Shown here: in pieces, positions 33,703-42,887 of the stretch | Layout of the letters: each line of letters opens with the position of its first letter | Numbering within the stretch: position 1 is the stretch's first letter | Assembly: GCF_005233845.1 (NCBI RefSeq) | Contig: NZ_SZQL01000025.1 | Span: 1 to 58,964, forward strand | DNA: 58,964 nucleotides | Direction: 5' to 3' | Source: Ilyomonas limi | Lineage (GTDB): Bacteria > Bacteroidota > Bacteroidia > Chitinophagales > Chitinophagaceae | The notes under the pieces: generated by a model | What the model was told of the DNA's origin: nothing | The model's input: only the letters and a program-made list of their open reading frames with translations | Databases searched by the model: none | Translations under genes and position numbers: made by a program

Positions 33703-34839
33703 TTAAATAGAACTGCTGCTTTTTACCGGTGCAAACTGCTGCTTCATCTTTATAAACCGATGCTCAAAAAAATGATAGCATACATAGGCGCACAAATAAG
33801 TAAGTGTGATGGTGATGAGCGGAAAATGGAGGATACAGATTCCGGTAAATGGTATCTCATACTTTTGATACACCAAAATAAGCAGCGCTATTATTAATGG
33901 ATGAATAAGATAAATACCGTACGATAATTTACCTAGCTGATCGAATAACTTATTTTCGAGGCTTATGATGGTTTTGGGATTACTTACCTGATTAACAATA
34001 AGAATAGCGGTAATAACAGCAATAATCTCATGGTCCAGAATACGGAAGGTGCGGAAAAAGTCTAACAGAGCCAACAACAGTATCAACCAGGCAACCCACT
34101 GATAAGCTTTGTGCTGTATTATCGTAATATATTTAGACTTTTGAAAGTATAAATAAGCAGCTAACCCACCTATTGCCATACAATCGAAGCGCAGCGAATA
34201 AAACAGAATATATATAGGATTATCGGTACCGTAAAATACATTTACAGCTACGCGTGCGCCAAACATTACGCCTATCAATAGTAAACAAAACGGTACAAAC
34301 CGCTTAGAGAACAACCGGATAGCTAAGGGCCAAAACAAGTAGAATTGTTCTTCTACCGCCAGCGACCAATAATGGTACATCAGCTCAATTCTATTTTCCA
34401 CCAGGGAAGGTGCATTAGCCATGAAAAATATGTAATACAGTATGTGGCTTATTTCTACTCTTTCGGTGTAAATAAATACGGTTGCCAGTATGGCGATAAT
34501 CATATACAGGTAATACATCGGCCATATCCGTAACACCCTCCTCACATAAAACTTTTTAATCGCAACTGTTTGCGTTCTCTTCATTTCAAGCAGTAGTAAA
34601 TAAGTAATGAGAAAACCACTGAGCGTAAAAAAAACGGTTACTCCCAGGCTGCCGGATTGCACTTTATAATCGAATACATTGGCAAGATGCATGTAAATAA
34701 CTGCCAGCGCGGCCATGGCTCTGAAGCCGTTTAATCCCTTAAGATGCACTGCATGATGAGTACTCTTTGCTGCATCTGATGCCTGCTGTTCACTTGCAGG
34801 TGTTGTGTGTGTTTGCGAAGGGGCTTGGATTGGAAACAT
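33703..34839 (-). CDS. Acyltransferase family 3 membrane protein
   Basis: A 378-residue, multi-helix membrane protein with LNGFRAMAALAVIYMHLAN (conserved Arg and His), TLSGFLITYLLL and YHYWSLAVEEQFYLFWPLAI, all typical of acyltransferase-3 O-acylation enzymes. The first 30 or so residues are a polar cytoplasmic extension. A second, distinct member is at the end of the locus (27297-28409), so the polymer may carry two acyl decorations. It is 39 bp from rfbF. Confidence 0.93.
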   Translation of the reverse strand: MFPIQAPSQTHTTPASEQQASDAAKSTHHAVHLKGLNGFRAMAALAVIYMHLANVFDYKVQSGSLGVTVFFTLSGFLITYLLLLEMKRTQTVAIKKFYVRRVLRIWPMYYLYMIIAILATVFIYTERVEISHILYYIFFMANAPSLVENRIELMYHYWSLAVEEQFYLFWPLAIRLFSKRFVPFCLLLIGVMFGARVAVNVFYGTDNPIYILFYSLRFDCMAIGGLAAYLYFQKSKYITIIQHKAYQWVAWLILLLALLDFFRTFRILDHEIIAVITAILIVNQVSNPKTIISLENKLFDQLGKLSYGIYLIHPLIIALLILVYQKYEIPFTGICILHFPLITITLTYLCAYVCYHFFEHRFIKMKQQFAPVKSSSSI

Positions 34840-34923
34840 TAAAAAACTATACTTTATATCAATAAAAAAGGATTATTGTAATTGGTATTTTACATTAATA
34901 AGTATCCTGTGAAAAACAGGACA

Positions 34924-36153
34924 CTAATCAATGATTTGTAAAGAAGGAATAGGCACAACAAATTGTCCGCCCCATTCTTTAATGTAGCAAAGCTGCTTCA
35001 TAATTTCTTCCTTTAAATTCCACGGAAACAGAATAACGTAATCGGGTTTTGACTCCTTCATATACGCTTCATTTACCACCGGAATATGGCTGCCGGGCAA
35101 CCATTTATTTTGCTTGTGCGGATTGGCATCTACCACATACTCAATTAAATCATTTTTTACGCCGCAATAATTCAACAAGGTATTGCCTTTAGCAGCAGCT
35201 CCATAGCCTGCCACCTTTTTACCTGCTTTTTTCTGTTGTACTAAAAATTGTGTAAATGCTATTTTAACCTCCATTACCTGCTTTTGAAAATGGCTGTAGT
35301 AGCACAATCTGTTGATGCCTTTGGCTAATTCCTTTTCTAACAGCCGTGTTACATTTTCCGAAACGGGCTTGCTTGCATCATCCTGGTGTTTGGCATATAT
35401 TCTAAGCGATCCGCCATGCGTTGGCAATTCTTCCACATCAAACATGGCTAATCCCTGCGCTTCAAATATTTGCTTTACGGTATAGAAAGAGAGATAAGAA
35501 AAGTGCTCATGGTAAATAGTATCAAACTGGTTATTATCTATCAACTGCATCAGGTGCGGAAATTCCATTGTAATAACGCCTCGCTCATTTAATGCCTGCT
35601 TCATGCCACTTACAAAATCTACAATGTCGGGTACATGCGCCAGCACATTATTGCCCAGCAATAAATCGGCTTTTCGGCCTTGTGCTGCAAGCTGCTGCGC
35701 CAGTTGGGTTCCAAAAAATTCAGTAATTGTTTCTATGCCTTTGCTGCGTGCTACTTCGGCTGTATTGGCAGTTGGTTCAATGCCTAAAACGGGCACTCCT
35801 TTTTCTTTAAAATATTGTAGCAAATAACCATCATTAGAAGCTATTTCTATTACCTGGCTGCTATGCGAAAAATGGAACCGCCCAATCATTTTTTCGGTGT
35901 ACTTCTTTGCATGTTGCAGCCAACTGGTAGAGTAAGAAGAAAAGTACACATACTCATTATTGAAGATGGCATCCGACTTTTTATACTCTTCTATCTGCAC
36001 CAGAAAACAGTTGCTGCACGTATAAACTTTTAATGGATAATATACTTCCGGCTCATTAAGCTGCTCCTGTGTAAGAAAGGAGTTGGAAGCAGGAGAATTA
36101 ATTAAATCAACAAAAACCTGTGATAGCGGAGCTTTACAAAATCTGCAGTGCAT
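34924..36153 (-). CDS. NDP-sugar C-methyltransferase
   Basis: A 409-residue, three-part protein. The N-terminal zinc-binding module has Cys3-x2-Cys6 and Cys46-x2-Cys49. The SAM domain has VIEIASNDGYLLQYF (103 onward) and GIEPTANTAEVA. The catalytic motif YHEHFSYL lies at residues 214-221. The C-terminal domain includes VAGYGAAAKGNTLLNY. This is the TylC3-type family that adds a methyl group to a carbon next to the keto group of a nucleotide 4-keto or 3-keto sugar, making branched-chain sugars. Beside rfbF it supports a CDP-linked branched sugar. Confidence 0.9.
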   Translation of the reverse strand: MHCRFCKAPLSQVFVDLINSPASNSFLTQEQLNEPEVYYPLKVYTCSNCFLVQIEEYKKSDAIFNNEYVYFSSYSTSWLQHAKKYTEKMIGRFHFSHSSQVIEIASNDGYLLQYFKEKGVPVLGIEPTANTAEVARSKGIETITEFFGTQLAQQLAAQGRKADLLLGNNVLAHVPDIVDFVSGMKQALNERGVITMEFPHLMQLIDNNQFDTIYHEHFSYLSFYTVKQIFEAQGLAMFDVEELPTHGGSLRIYAKHQDDASKPVSENVTRLLEKELAKGINRLCYYSHFQKQVMEVKIAFTQFLVQQKKAGKKVAGYGAAAKGNTLLNYCGVKNDLIEYVVDANPHKQNKWLPGSHIPVVNEAYMKESKPDYVILFPWNLKEEIMKQLCYIKEWGGQFVVPIPSLQIID

Positions 36154-36250
36154 AGTAATTAAACAGTTTAGTGTAAGAGTGATGATATGGTTTTAAAAAT
36201 GATGCTTTGGTATTTTATTAAAGCGACCTTCAGGAGTGCCGGTGACGTTT

Positions 36251-37351
36251 TTATACTAATGCCTGAACAGCTTGCTGAATGAACGCATCTTCTTGCTTTG
36301 GTGCAACTATTTTATTCAGTGTGTTCAACACCAGCACATCGGGCTTTACATAATGGTGGTAGTAGCGATGATTGTTTTGCATCATCTGCAATAAAGCAGT
36401 TTTGTTTTGCAATAAGTAGTCAATCTTGTTTATCAGTTCATCCACAGTTGTAAACTCCAGATAATTTGTATTCTTTTCAAAATTGCCCGGCAGTTCAAAA
36501 TGCAACGGCTCCGATACAATGGCTTTGGAAGCTGCAACATACTCAGCCATCTTCCAGCCTGTAGAATTGTGCAAACCGGTAGTTGCAACACAAATAGCGT
36601 GTTTTTTTGTAGTGTTTAAATAACCTTTTTTACATGTCAGCTCATCGGGTAGTAAAAGCTGGGGATAATGCTTAGCAGAAAAAGCATCTTTAATTAATCC
36701 TCCGGTAAACTGCTTGCCGTATTTTTTTCTACACATTTCTATACAAGCTACACGCATGGCATTGATGCTTTGCCGATGCACTCTGGAAGGTTCACTTTTA
36801 GCTTCATCAGGATTCCAGAGACGTGTAATAAACAAGACTTTATCCTGCCCGGCTTCAAGCGGTGCTTGTTCGAAATCTTTGGCGTAAAAAAAGCTCTTGC
36901 CAAAAAAACGCTTTGTGAGGTTGCCTGTTTTTAGTATATATTTTATTTTTTCCGGCAGCGAATTATTAAAGCGTAACAGATTGGCTCGAGGTTGCATGTT
37001 ATAATTAAACCCTAATGGCAAAACAGTGCAGCCTTCGGGTGCATAAGCCAGCATTTTGGGGCTGTAACTTCTCTTAAAGTAAAAGTCAGCTTTAAAGTTT
37101 TTTTGAAAATACAGCAGATTCTCTTCCTCAGTACCTTTTATCCATGATAACCCATCAATTGCATCATAAATAACCTTGTATTTATTGTTGATTATGACGG
37201 TAGTAATGGCAGTAGCATCTGCACTCTTATTTTTTTGTGTAAAATGCAACTGTGCGATTCCCCTTTTTTGCAGTTCAAAAAAACCGGTATATAACTGCTG
37301 CAGGTGAGGACTTTTTAAATATTCTATTGTACAGTCGAATAAAGGTTTCAT
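36251..37351 (-). CDS. Probable glycosyltransferase (GT-B like)
   Basis: Preferred start is the ATG at 37351 (MKPLFDCTIEYLKS); an in-frame ATG at 37390 adds 13 residues. The C-terminal half has VLFITRLWNPDEAKSE, then AICVATTGLHNSTGWKMAEY and AIVSEPLHFELPG, an arrangement like retaining GT-B transferases or exostosin-like enzymes. It has no transmembrane segment. The assignment is weaker than for neighbouring transferases. Confidence 0.6.
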   Translation of the reverse strand: MKPLFDCTIEYLKSPHLQQLYTGFFELQKRGIAQLHFTQKNKSADATAITTVIINNKYKVIYDAIDGLSWIKGTEEENLLYFQKNFKADFYFKRSYSPKMLAYAPEGCTVLPLGFNYNMQPRANLLRFNNSLPEKIKYILKTGNLTKRFFGKSFFYAKDFEQAPLEAGQDKVLFITRLWNPDEAKSEPSRVHRQSINAMRVACIEMCRKKYGKQFTGGLIKDAFSAKHYPQLLLPDELTCKKGYLNTTKKHAICVATTGLHNSTGWKMAEYVAASKAIVSEPLHFELPGNFEKNTNYLEFTTVDELINKIDYLLQNKTALLQMMQNNHRYYHHYVKPDVLVLNTLNKIVAPKQEDAFIQQAVQALV

Positions 37352-37433
37352 GTTTTGGTATTGAATTGTTATCGGTGCTGGAATAAGCAATTAGGCATTG
37401 CAGGTTTAGTGCTGATGTTTTGTGATCAACTAA

Positions 37434-39383
37434 TTATACACCCGCTGTAATAGTGGTTTCAGTAATTCCGGCTTCAAGTTCTACATCCAGTTTTTCAAAG
37501 CGCGAATTTTTGCTTTTATACTCCGGTACCAGCGTTTTCATTTTTCTCACCAGTTCCTCGCTGCCGGCTATCGAACACATTTTTATCAATGTTTCTATAT
37601 CATATCTTACCCTGCGATGGTTGGGCATTACCCGCGCAATTTTTATTTTCTCGTGATAAGTAGGCAGCGTAAGCTCTTCTTTGTTCAGCAGTTCTTCGTA
37701 CAGCTTTTCCCCGGGTCTTAAACCTGTAAAAGCAACACGGATGTCCTGATCGGGTGTTAAGCCGGCAAGCTGTATCATCTTACGCGCGAGGTCGGCAATT
37801 TTTACCGGTTTGCCCATGTCAAATATGTATATCTCACCGCCGGTACCCATTGTGCAGGCTTCCAGTACCAATTGCACTGCTTCGGGAATCGTCATAAAAA
37901 AGCGGGTTATTTCGGGATGTGTAACCGTAACTGGTCCGCCTTTTTGTATTTGCTCTTTAAAACGGGGAATAACAGAACCGCTGGAACCTAATACATTGCC
38001 AAAGCGCGTTGTTATAAATTTGGTTTTTAAAGTGGTATTATCTATAAGCTGCGGCGTGCTACTCAGCAATTGCACATACATCTCTGCTATGCGCTTGGAT
38101 GTACCCATTACATTGGTTGGGTTCACTGCTTTATCGGTAGAAATCATTACAAATTTTTCTGCCCCATAGGCCGCTGCCAGATCAGCTATGTTTTTAGTAC
38201 CCAGAATATTGGTCAGCACTGCTTCGGACGGATGGTTTTCCATCATGGGCACATGCTTGTAAGCCGCCGCATGAAACACAATGTGTGGTTTATATTCTTT
38301 GAAAGGAATTTGCATGCGCGCAAACTCGCGGACGTTGCCAATAAAAACCTGGATGACAGCTTGCGGAAACATGTCCTGCATGTGCAGTTGCATCTCGTGT
38401 AGTGAAGATTCTGCCTGATCGCAGAGAATAACCATTTCTGGTTTAAAGGATAATACCTGCTTTACTATTTCGCTGCCAATGGAGCCGGCTGCGCCGGTAA
38501 TAAGTACGCGCTTGTTAAACAGTTCTTCGGATATACGGGTGTTATTGATAACTATCGGTTCCCGCTGCAGCAAATCTTCTATGCGCAAAGCCTGCATTTG
38601 ATTGAGGCTTAATTTCCCATACACCCACTCATCGGATGGCGGCACAGTAAGTACTTGTATGCCCAGTTCGAGACAGCGTTCCAGCAAGTTTTTTTTATCA
38701 AAACCACGTGTTTGTTCGGCATGTAAAATCAACTTGGTAATATTTTTCCGGTACTTCAATACAGACAATTCTCTTATACTGTGCACTTTTTTCTGCTCAA
38801 TAACAGTGTTTATCCGCTTCGTATTAGTATCAATAAAACCGGCTATTACAAAAGCATTCTCTTTACTTGCTTCTATAGCCTGCTTGATGAGTATAGCATT
38901 TTTGCCGGAACCAAAGATGAGTACCTGCTCTTTACTGCTTTCAGATGCTTTGGTGCCATACAAAAACATTTCCTTTACACTTACGCGGAGCATAATAAGC
39001 AGCGAAGAAGTAATGAAAAAGTTGATGGATAAAGCAAGAAGAACATTGAGCGAACGAATATCGAAGTAATTAACAAGTAACAGTTTATTTACCAGCGGGT
39101 ATAACAGGCTGGTTACTAATACTGCCAGGAAAATGCGCAGCATATCATGTATATTGGAATACCGGATTAAACAAGTATGCACCTTCATGCAGTAGAATAC
39201 AATGCCTGTGAGTAATACATACGATATGGTATAAAAAAAGAAATGTCCGCGCAGAATGAATGTAAACTCGAAATGCTTTACTAAAAAGTAAGACACACCG
39301 AAAGATAAGGAGCAAACAGCAAGGTCAATAAGCAAAACTACCCAACGAGGTATCACTTTGGTATGTAACACAATCCTATCCAT
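37434..39383 (-). CDS. Membrane-anchored nucleotide-sugar 4,6-dehydratase (PglF/WbpM/CapD type)
   Basis: A 649-residue protein. The first 135 residues hold about four transmembrane helices, followed by a degenerate first Rossmann domain (LIFGSGKNA). The active SDR domain has GAAGSIGSE at 297-305, STDKAVNPTN from 415, and Met426-x3-Lys430 in place of Tyr-x3-Lys. The Met is characteristic of the UDP-GlcNAc 4,6-dehydratases of the PglF type. With the aminotransferase just downstream it would make a UDP-4-amino-4,6-dideoxy sugar, a bacillosamine-type precursor. Confidence 0.93.
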   Translation of the reverse strand: MDRIVLHTKVIPRWVVLLIDLAVCSLSFGVSYFLVKHFEFTFILRGHFFFYTISYVLLTGIVFYCMKVHTCLIRYSNIHDMLRIFLAVLVTSLLYPLVNKLLLVNYFDIRSLNVLLALSINFFITSSLLIMLRVSVKEMFLYGTKASESSKEQVLIFGSGKNAILIKQAIEASKENAFVIAGFIDTNTKRINTVIEQKKVHSIRELSVLKYRKNITKLILHAEQTRGFDKKNLLERCLELGIQVLTVPPSDEWVYGKLSLNQMQALRIEDLLQREPIVINNTRISEELFNKRVLITGAAGSIGSEIVKQVLSFKPEMVILCDQAESSLHEMQLHMQDMFPQAVIQVFIGNVREFARMQIPFKEYKPHIVFHAAAYKHVPMMENHPSEAVLTNILGTKNIADLAAAYGAEKFVMISTDKAVNPTNVMGTSKRIAEMYVQLLSSTPQLIDNTTLKTKFITTRFGNVLGSSGSVIPRFKEQIQKGGPVTVTHPEITRFFMTIPEAVQLVLEACTMGTGGEIYIFDMGKPVKIADLARKMIQLAGLTPDQDIRVAFTGLRPGEKLYEELLNKEELTLPTYHEKIKIARVMPNHRRVRYDIETLIKMCSIAGSEELVRKMKTLVPEYKSKNSRFEKLDVELEAGITETTITAGV

Positions 39384-39441
39384 ATAAATGAGGTTTATGA
39401 TTGATTAAGTAACGTAGTAAAAGCTAAAAATTTAGTATGTT

Positions 39442-40608
39442 TTATAAGGCATACATCTTTGTGCTTTCTGCCTGAAGTACAGCAGTAGCGGTATGCAGTA
39501 TTACCGATGTTACTGTATGTAATTCAGCATCGGAGATATTAGAGCCCGATGGCAGACACAAGCCGTTTTTAAAGAGTTTTTCACTTACATCCGCACCATA
39601 ATATGGCGCGCCGGCAAATACCGGTTGCAGATGCATAGGCTTCCACACGGGGCGACAATCTATATTTTGCCCAATAAGTGCCAGACGCAGGTCTTCGCGC
39701 ATTAGTATATCACTATCAACAATAAACGTGGTAAGCCAATGATTGGAATAATAGTCTTCGTCCGGCTCCTCCAGCAGTTGTATTTCTTTAATAGCTGCAA
39801 AAGCATTTTTGTAATATTCAAAATTGCTTCTGCGTTGTAATATACGATCCGTTAACACTTCCATTTGTCCGCAGCCGATAGATGCAGCAATATTGCTTAA
39901 ACGATAATTGTAACCTATTTGCGAGTGCTGATAATGTGGTGCTGGGTCTTGCGCCTGCGTAGCTAAAAACTTAGCTTGCTTTATATAGGCTTCATTCGCC
40001 GATACTATAGCTCCGCCGCCCGAAGTGGTAATAATTTTGTTGCCATTGAACGACAATATGCTAATGTCTCCAAACGTACCTAATTGCCGGCCTTTATATC
40101 TTGAACCAAGTGCCTCTGCAGCGTCTTCAATAACAGGAATATCATACGTGCGGGCTATATCCATAATAGCATCCATCTGTGCAGGCATACCATACAAGTG
40201 CACTACAATAATAGCTTTCGGCTTTTTGCCTTTACTAAGCCTGTCTTTAATAGCCACTTCCAAATACTCCGGCGACATATTCCAGGTATTTTCTTCACTA
40301 TCAATAAATATTGGCGTAGCGCCCTGGTAAGCAATCGGGTTTGCCGAACCTGAAAAAGTCAGCGACTGACAAATCACTTCGTCCCCTGCTTTTACTCCTA
40401 AAATAATCAGTGCCAGGTGCAAAGCTGCAGTGCCCGAACTCACAGCCGACACGTGCATATTGTGTCCGAGATAGGTTTGCAGTTTTTGTTCAAACAATTC
40501 GATGTTTGGGCCTACGGGAGCAACCCAGTTGGCGGCAAATGCGTTTTGAATATACTGCAATTCTTTGCCACCCATGTGGGGAGCAGAAAGCCAGATTTTG
40601 GGTTTCAT
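39442..40608 (-). CDS. DegT/DnrJ/EryC1 sugar aminotransferase (PglE-like)
   Basis: A 388-residue PLP-dependent aminotransferase. The cofactor Lys191 lies in SFNGNKIITTSGGG, so this is a true aminotransferase, not a 3-dehydrase of the RfbH type. Other signatures are VSSGTAALHLAL, PVIEDAAEALGS and GYNYRLSNIAASIG. It is expected to convert the 4-keto product of the PglF-like enzyme to a 4-amino sugar. The pair lies 58 bp apart on one transcript. Confidence 0.93.
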   Translation of the reverse strand: MKPKIWLSAPHMGGKELQYIQNAFAANWVAPVGPNIELFEQKLQTYLGHNMHVSAVSSGTAALHLALIILGVKAGDEVICQSLTFSGSANPIAYQGATPIFIDSEENTWNMSPEYLEVAIKDRLSKGKKPKAIIVVHLYGMPAQMDAIMDIARTYDIPVIEDAAEALGSRYKGRQLGTFGDISILSFNGNKIITTSGGGAIVSANEAYIKQAKFLATQAQDPAPHYQHSQIGYNYRLSNIAASIGCGQMEVLTDRILQRRSNFEYYKNAFAAIKEIQLLEEPDEDYYSNHWLTTFIVDSDILMREDLRLALIGQNIDCRPVWKPMHLQPVFAGAPYYGADVSEKLFKNGLCLPSGSNISDAELHTVTSVILHTATAVLQAESTKMYAL

Positions 40609-40651
40609 AGTGTTGAAGATTATGGTTTTTTATTGGTGTAGAATTAGTACC

Positions 40652-41323
40652 TTATTGATTAATATAATTCAGATGGATTTCAGCAAATGAAGAGATGACA
40701 TGGCATTGGTCATGTAACCGAGATAACTCCTGCAAATGGATATGTGTACCGTTATTTTTTATACAGAAAGAAGCCCAGCCCAGCTTTGCCGGAACAATAA
40801 AATCTTTACCTGTATTATCTCCAAAAAAATAGAAGTTTTTGCCGGAATATTTTTTTTCAAAAAAAAGATAGTTGCGCTCATCGGGTTTTTGCGAGCCAAA
40901 TTCTTCCGATATAATAATGTCGGTGAAATCCTGTTCTATGCCTAATGCTTTCAGTTTGTTTCGTTGTGTAATGCTCCTTCCATCTGTTATTAAACCAATA
41001 GGAATTTGATGTTGTTTCAGTTCTCCCAAAAAGGCTTTTACAGCAGCTTGTAACGTTATATCAGGCAAATGCCCGCGGTATTGCTGCAGTAACCAGCCTT
41101 TGGAAATTTCAGCAGGGAAATGAAGATTATTTAACAGCCATTCAAATACATTTTCGCTTTTGTAAAAGCGCGCCAGCATTTCATCATAAAGGTCAATGCC
41201 AGTGTGTGCTGCCAATGCTTTGGCAATGTGCCTGTAAGCCGATTTTAAATAATCTATTTCGTAAAACAAGGTATCATCCAGGTCAAAGACGAAATAGCTG
41301 TTAGCATCAACCGTTACTTGCAT
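40652..41323 (-). CDS. HAD-superfamily phosphatase
   Basis: A 223-residue protein with motif I VFDLDDTLF (Asp14, Asp16), motif II LITDGRS, motif III Lys in GSQKPDERNY and motif IV FFGDNTGKDF. The cap is helical, giving a type I HAD fold. Its start overlaps the ATP-grasp gene by 17 bp. The pair may modify the amino sugar or its acyl group; the substrate is not known. HAD and ATP-grasp genes together occur in several surface-glycan loci. Confidence 0.9.
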   Translation of the reverse strand: MQVTVDANSYFVFDLDDTLFYEIDYLKSAYRHIAKALAAHTGIDLYDEMLARFYKSENVFEWLLNNLHFPAEISKGWLLQQYRGHLPDITLQAAVKAFLGELKQHQIPIGLITDGRSITQRNKLKALGIEQDFTDIIISEEFGSQKPDERNYLFFEKKYSGKNFYFFGDNTGKDFIVPAKLGWASFCIKNNGTHIHLQELSRLHDQCHVISSFAEIHLNYINQ

Positions 41324-42272
41324 GTACTATTATTTCATCATCATACCGGAGCATTAGTAAACCATTTTCCCAGTCTTCGGTATAATTTATTTTTTCATTA
41401 AGGAAATATTCCCGTATCAGCCATTGGGGGTAGTTGGCGCCGGCGCAATAGCTCAGCGGATAGCCACCTCCAAAGCGTGGATTAATTTCTATAGCTACAA
41501 TTCGTTCTGTTACCTTATTTAAAAAGAACTGAACCGTTAAGCAACCCACCGCTCCTTTTATAGTGCTCAACTTTTCTTTTAAATAAGGCACCAGTACATT
41601 TTTGGAGGTAATGCCTTTGTTAACTTCGCCTGCTCTTACAAATAATCTTAACCGTGGCACAATACATTTTACATTATGCTTCCGGTCGAAATACATATCT
41701 ACCGTGTACTCATCATGGTTGTTTTTATTGATGTATTCCATAAATAAAAACCGCTCATTTTGCAAGTGGTAGTCTTTTAAGTCGTCGGGCGAAGTGATGA
41801 GGTATGTTTCTGCACTGAGGCTGCCATTGTAGGGCTTGATGAATAAGGGAAATGTAGGGTTGTTTTTATCAATTGCAGCGGGCACTTCTATACCGCACTC
41901 CTGAAAGAAAGCCGTTGTTTTGCGCTTATCCCTGCATTTATCTACAAGTGAAAAAGAAGAAATAATTACATGAATACCCTCCTTTTCAAATAGCTGTTTG
42001 TTTTTGGATAATACCAACAATTCGGTATCAATGGTTGGCACCACCATTTTAATATCGTTTGCTATGCATAGCTGCAAAAGGCCATCAATATATTCTATAG
42101 CCGTTACTTTTTTCACCTCAAAATATTGATCTGCTATATGGCATGCCGGGCTAAGTTCGGGGCACATATCGGCAGCAAATACTTTAGCTTCGGGGAAAAA
42201 AATCTTTAATTCTTTTTGAAAGGCTCTTACTAAAGAAACACGCTGCCCTGCAGAAGTAATAAGAATATTCAT
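41307..42272 (-). CDS. ATP-grasp enzyme (CarB-like)
   Basis: A 321-residue protein resembling carbamoyl-phosphate-synthase-like ATP-grasp enzymes. It has an N-terminal Rossmann-like part (MNILITSAGQRVSLVRAF), the ATP-binding stretch PLFIKPYNGSLSAETYLI, and a metal/phosphate loop VAIEINPRFGGGYPLSY. It would couple ATP hydrolysis to joining a carboxylate and an amine. In this setting it could attach an amino acid or related acid to the amino sugar made by the PglE/PglF pair. It overlaps the HAD gene, and the initiating transferase gene lies 3 bp upstream. Confidence 0.88.
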   Translation of the reverse strand: MNILITSAGQRVSLVRAFQKELKIFFPEAKVFAADMCPELSPACHIADQYFEVKKVTAIEYIDGLLQLCIANDIKMVVPTIDTELLVLSKNKQLFEKEGIHVIISSFSLVDKCRDKRKTTAFFQECGIEVPAAIDKNNPTFPLFIKPYNGSLSAETYLITSPDDLKDYHLQNERFLFMEYINKNNHDEYTVDMYFDRKHNVKCIVPRLRLFVRAGEVNKGITSKNVLVPYLKEKLSTIKGAVGCLTVQFFLNKVTERIVAIEINPRFGGGYPLSYCAGANYPQWLIREYFLNEKINYTEDWENGLLMLRYDDEIIVHASNG

Positions 42273-42275
42273 ACG

Positions 42276-42887
42276 TTAATTAGTTCCGGTAAAATACGGC
42301 ATGGTGGCATGCCCTTGCTGATTGATGTCTGCTCTTTTAAAAACTTTATTGATAGTAGTAATTGCTATTTTTATATCGAGGGCAAAACTTATATGATCTA
42401 CATACCAAACATCCAGTTCAAATTTCTTGTTCCAGCTTATGGCATTGCGACCATTTACCTGCGCCCATCCGGTAATACCAGGCTTTACTTCGTGCCTCCG
42501 GTTTTGTTGTGGCGTATATAAGGGTAAATAAGCTATCAGCAGTGGTCGCGGACCAACCAAACTCATACTGCCGGCCAACACATTAAACAATTGCGGTAAT
42601 TCATCAAGCGAAGTTTTGCGAACCATCTTCCCGATGGTCGTTAACCGTTCCTCATCTGGCAGCAATTCCCCCTTTTCATCGCGCTTATCATTCATCGTTT
42701 TGAATTTAATAAGCAAAAACACTTTGGCATTTTTGCCGGGACGGCGTTGTGTAAAAAAAGGGTTGCCCTGGTTGGCAATGCTTAGCATCAAGGCAACTAT
42801 TATTATCACCGGAGCTAACAGCAGGAGTGCTGCAACACTTATAAAAATATCTATAATACGCTTAAAGCACTTATGATACCACTGCAT
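42276..42887 (-). CDS. PglC-like initiating sugar transferase
   Basis: A 203-residue monotopic phosphoglycosyltransferase. A single N-terminal hydrophobic segment ([20 protein letters not shown]) is followed by [12 protein letters not shown] and FKTMND. Asp95-Glu96 in [10 protein letters not shown] form the catalytic dyad, then come SLVGPRPLL and [14 protein letters not shown]. The length matches the small PglC form, which moves a phosphosugar from a UDP-sugar (often bacillosamine) to undecaprenyl phosphate. It thereby starts repeat-unit assembly. The gene overlaps the upstream GT4 gene by 17 bp. Confidence 0.95.
   Translation of the reverse strand: MQWYHKCFKRIIDIFISVAALLLLAPVIIIVALMLSIANQGNPFFTQRRPGKNAKVFLLIKFKTMNDKRDEKGELLPDEERLTTIGKMVRKTSLDELPQLFNVLAGSMSLVGPRPLLIAYLPLYTPQQNRRHEVKPGITGWAQVNGRNAISWNKKFELDVWYVDHISFALDIKIAITTINKVFKRADINQQGHATMPYFTGTN

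Noticed and set aside
39442-40608. Assignment as RfbH-type 3-dehydrase to complete a CDP-abequose-like pathway
   Set aside because: The cofactor lysine is present (Lys191), which marks an aminotransferase; RfbH-type enzymes carry His there.
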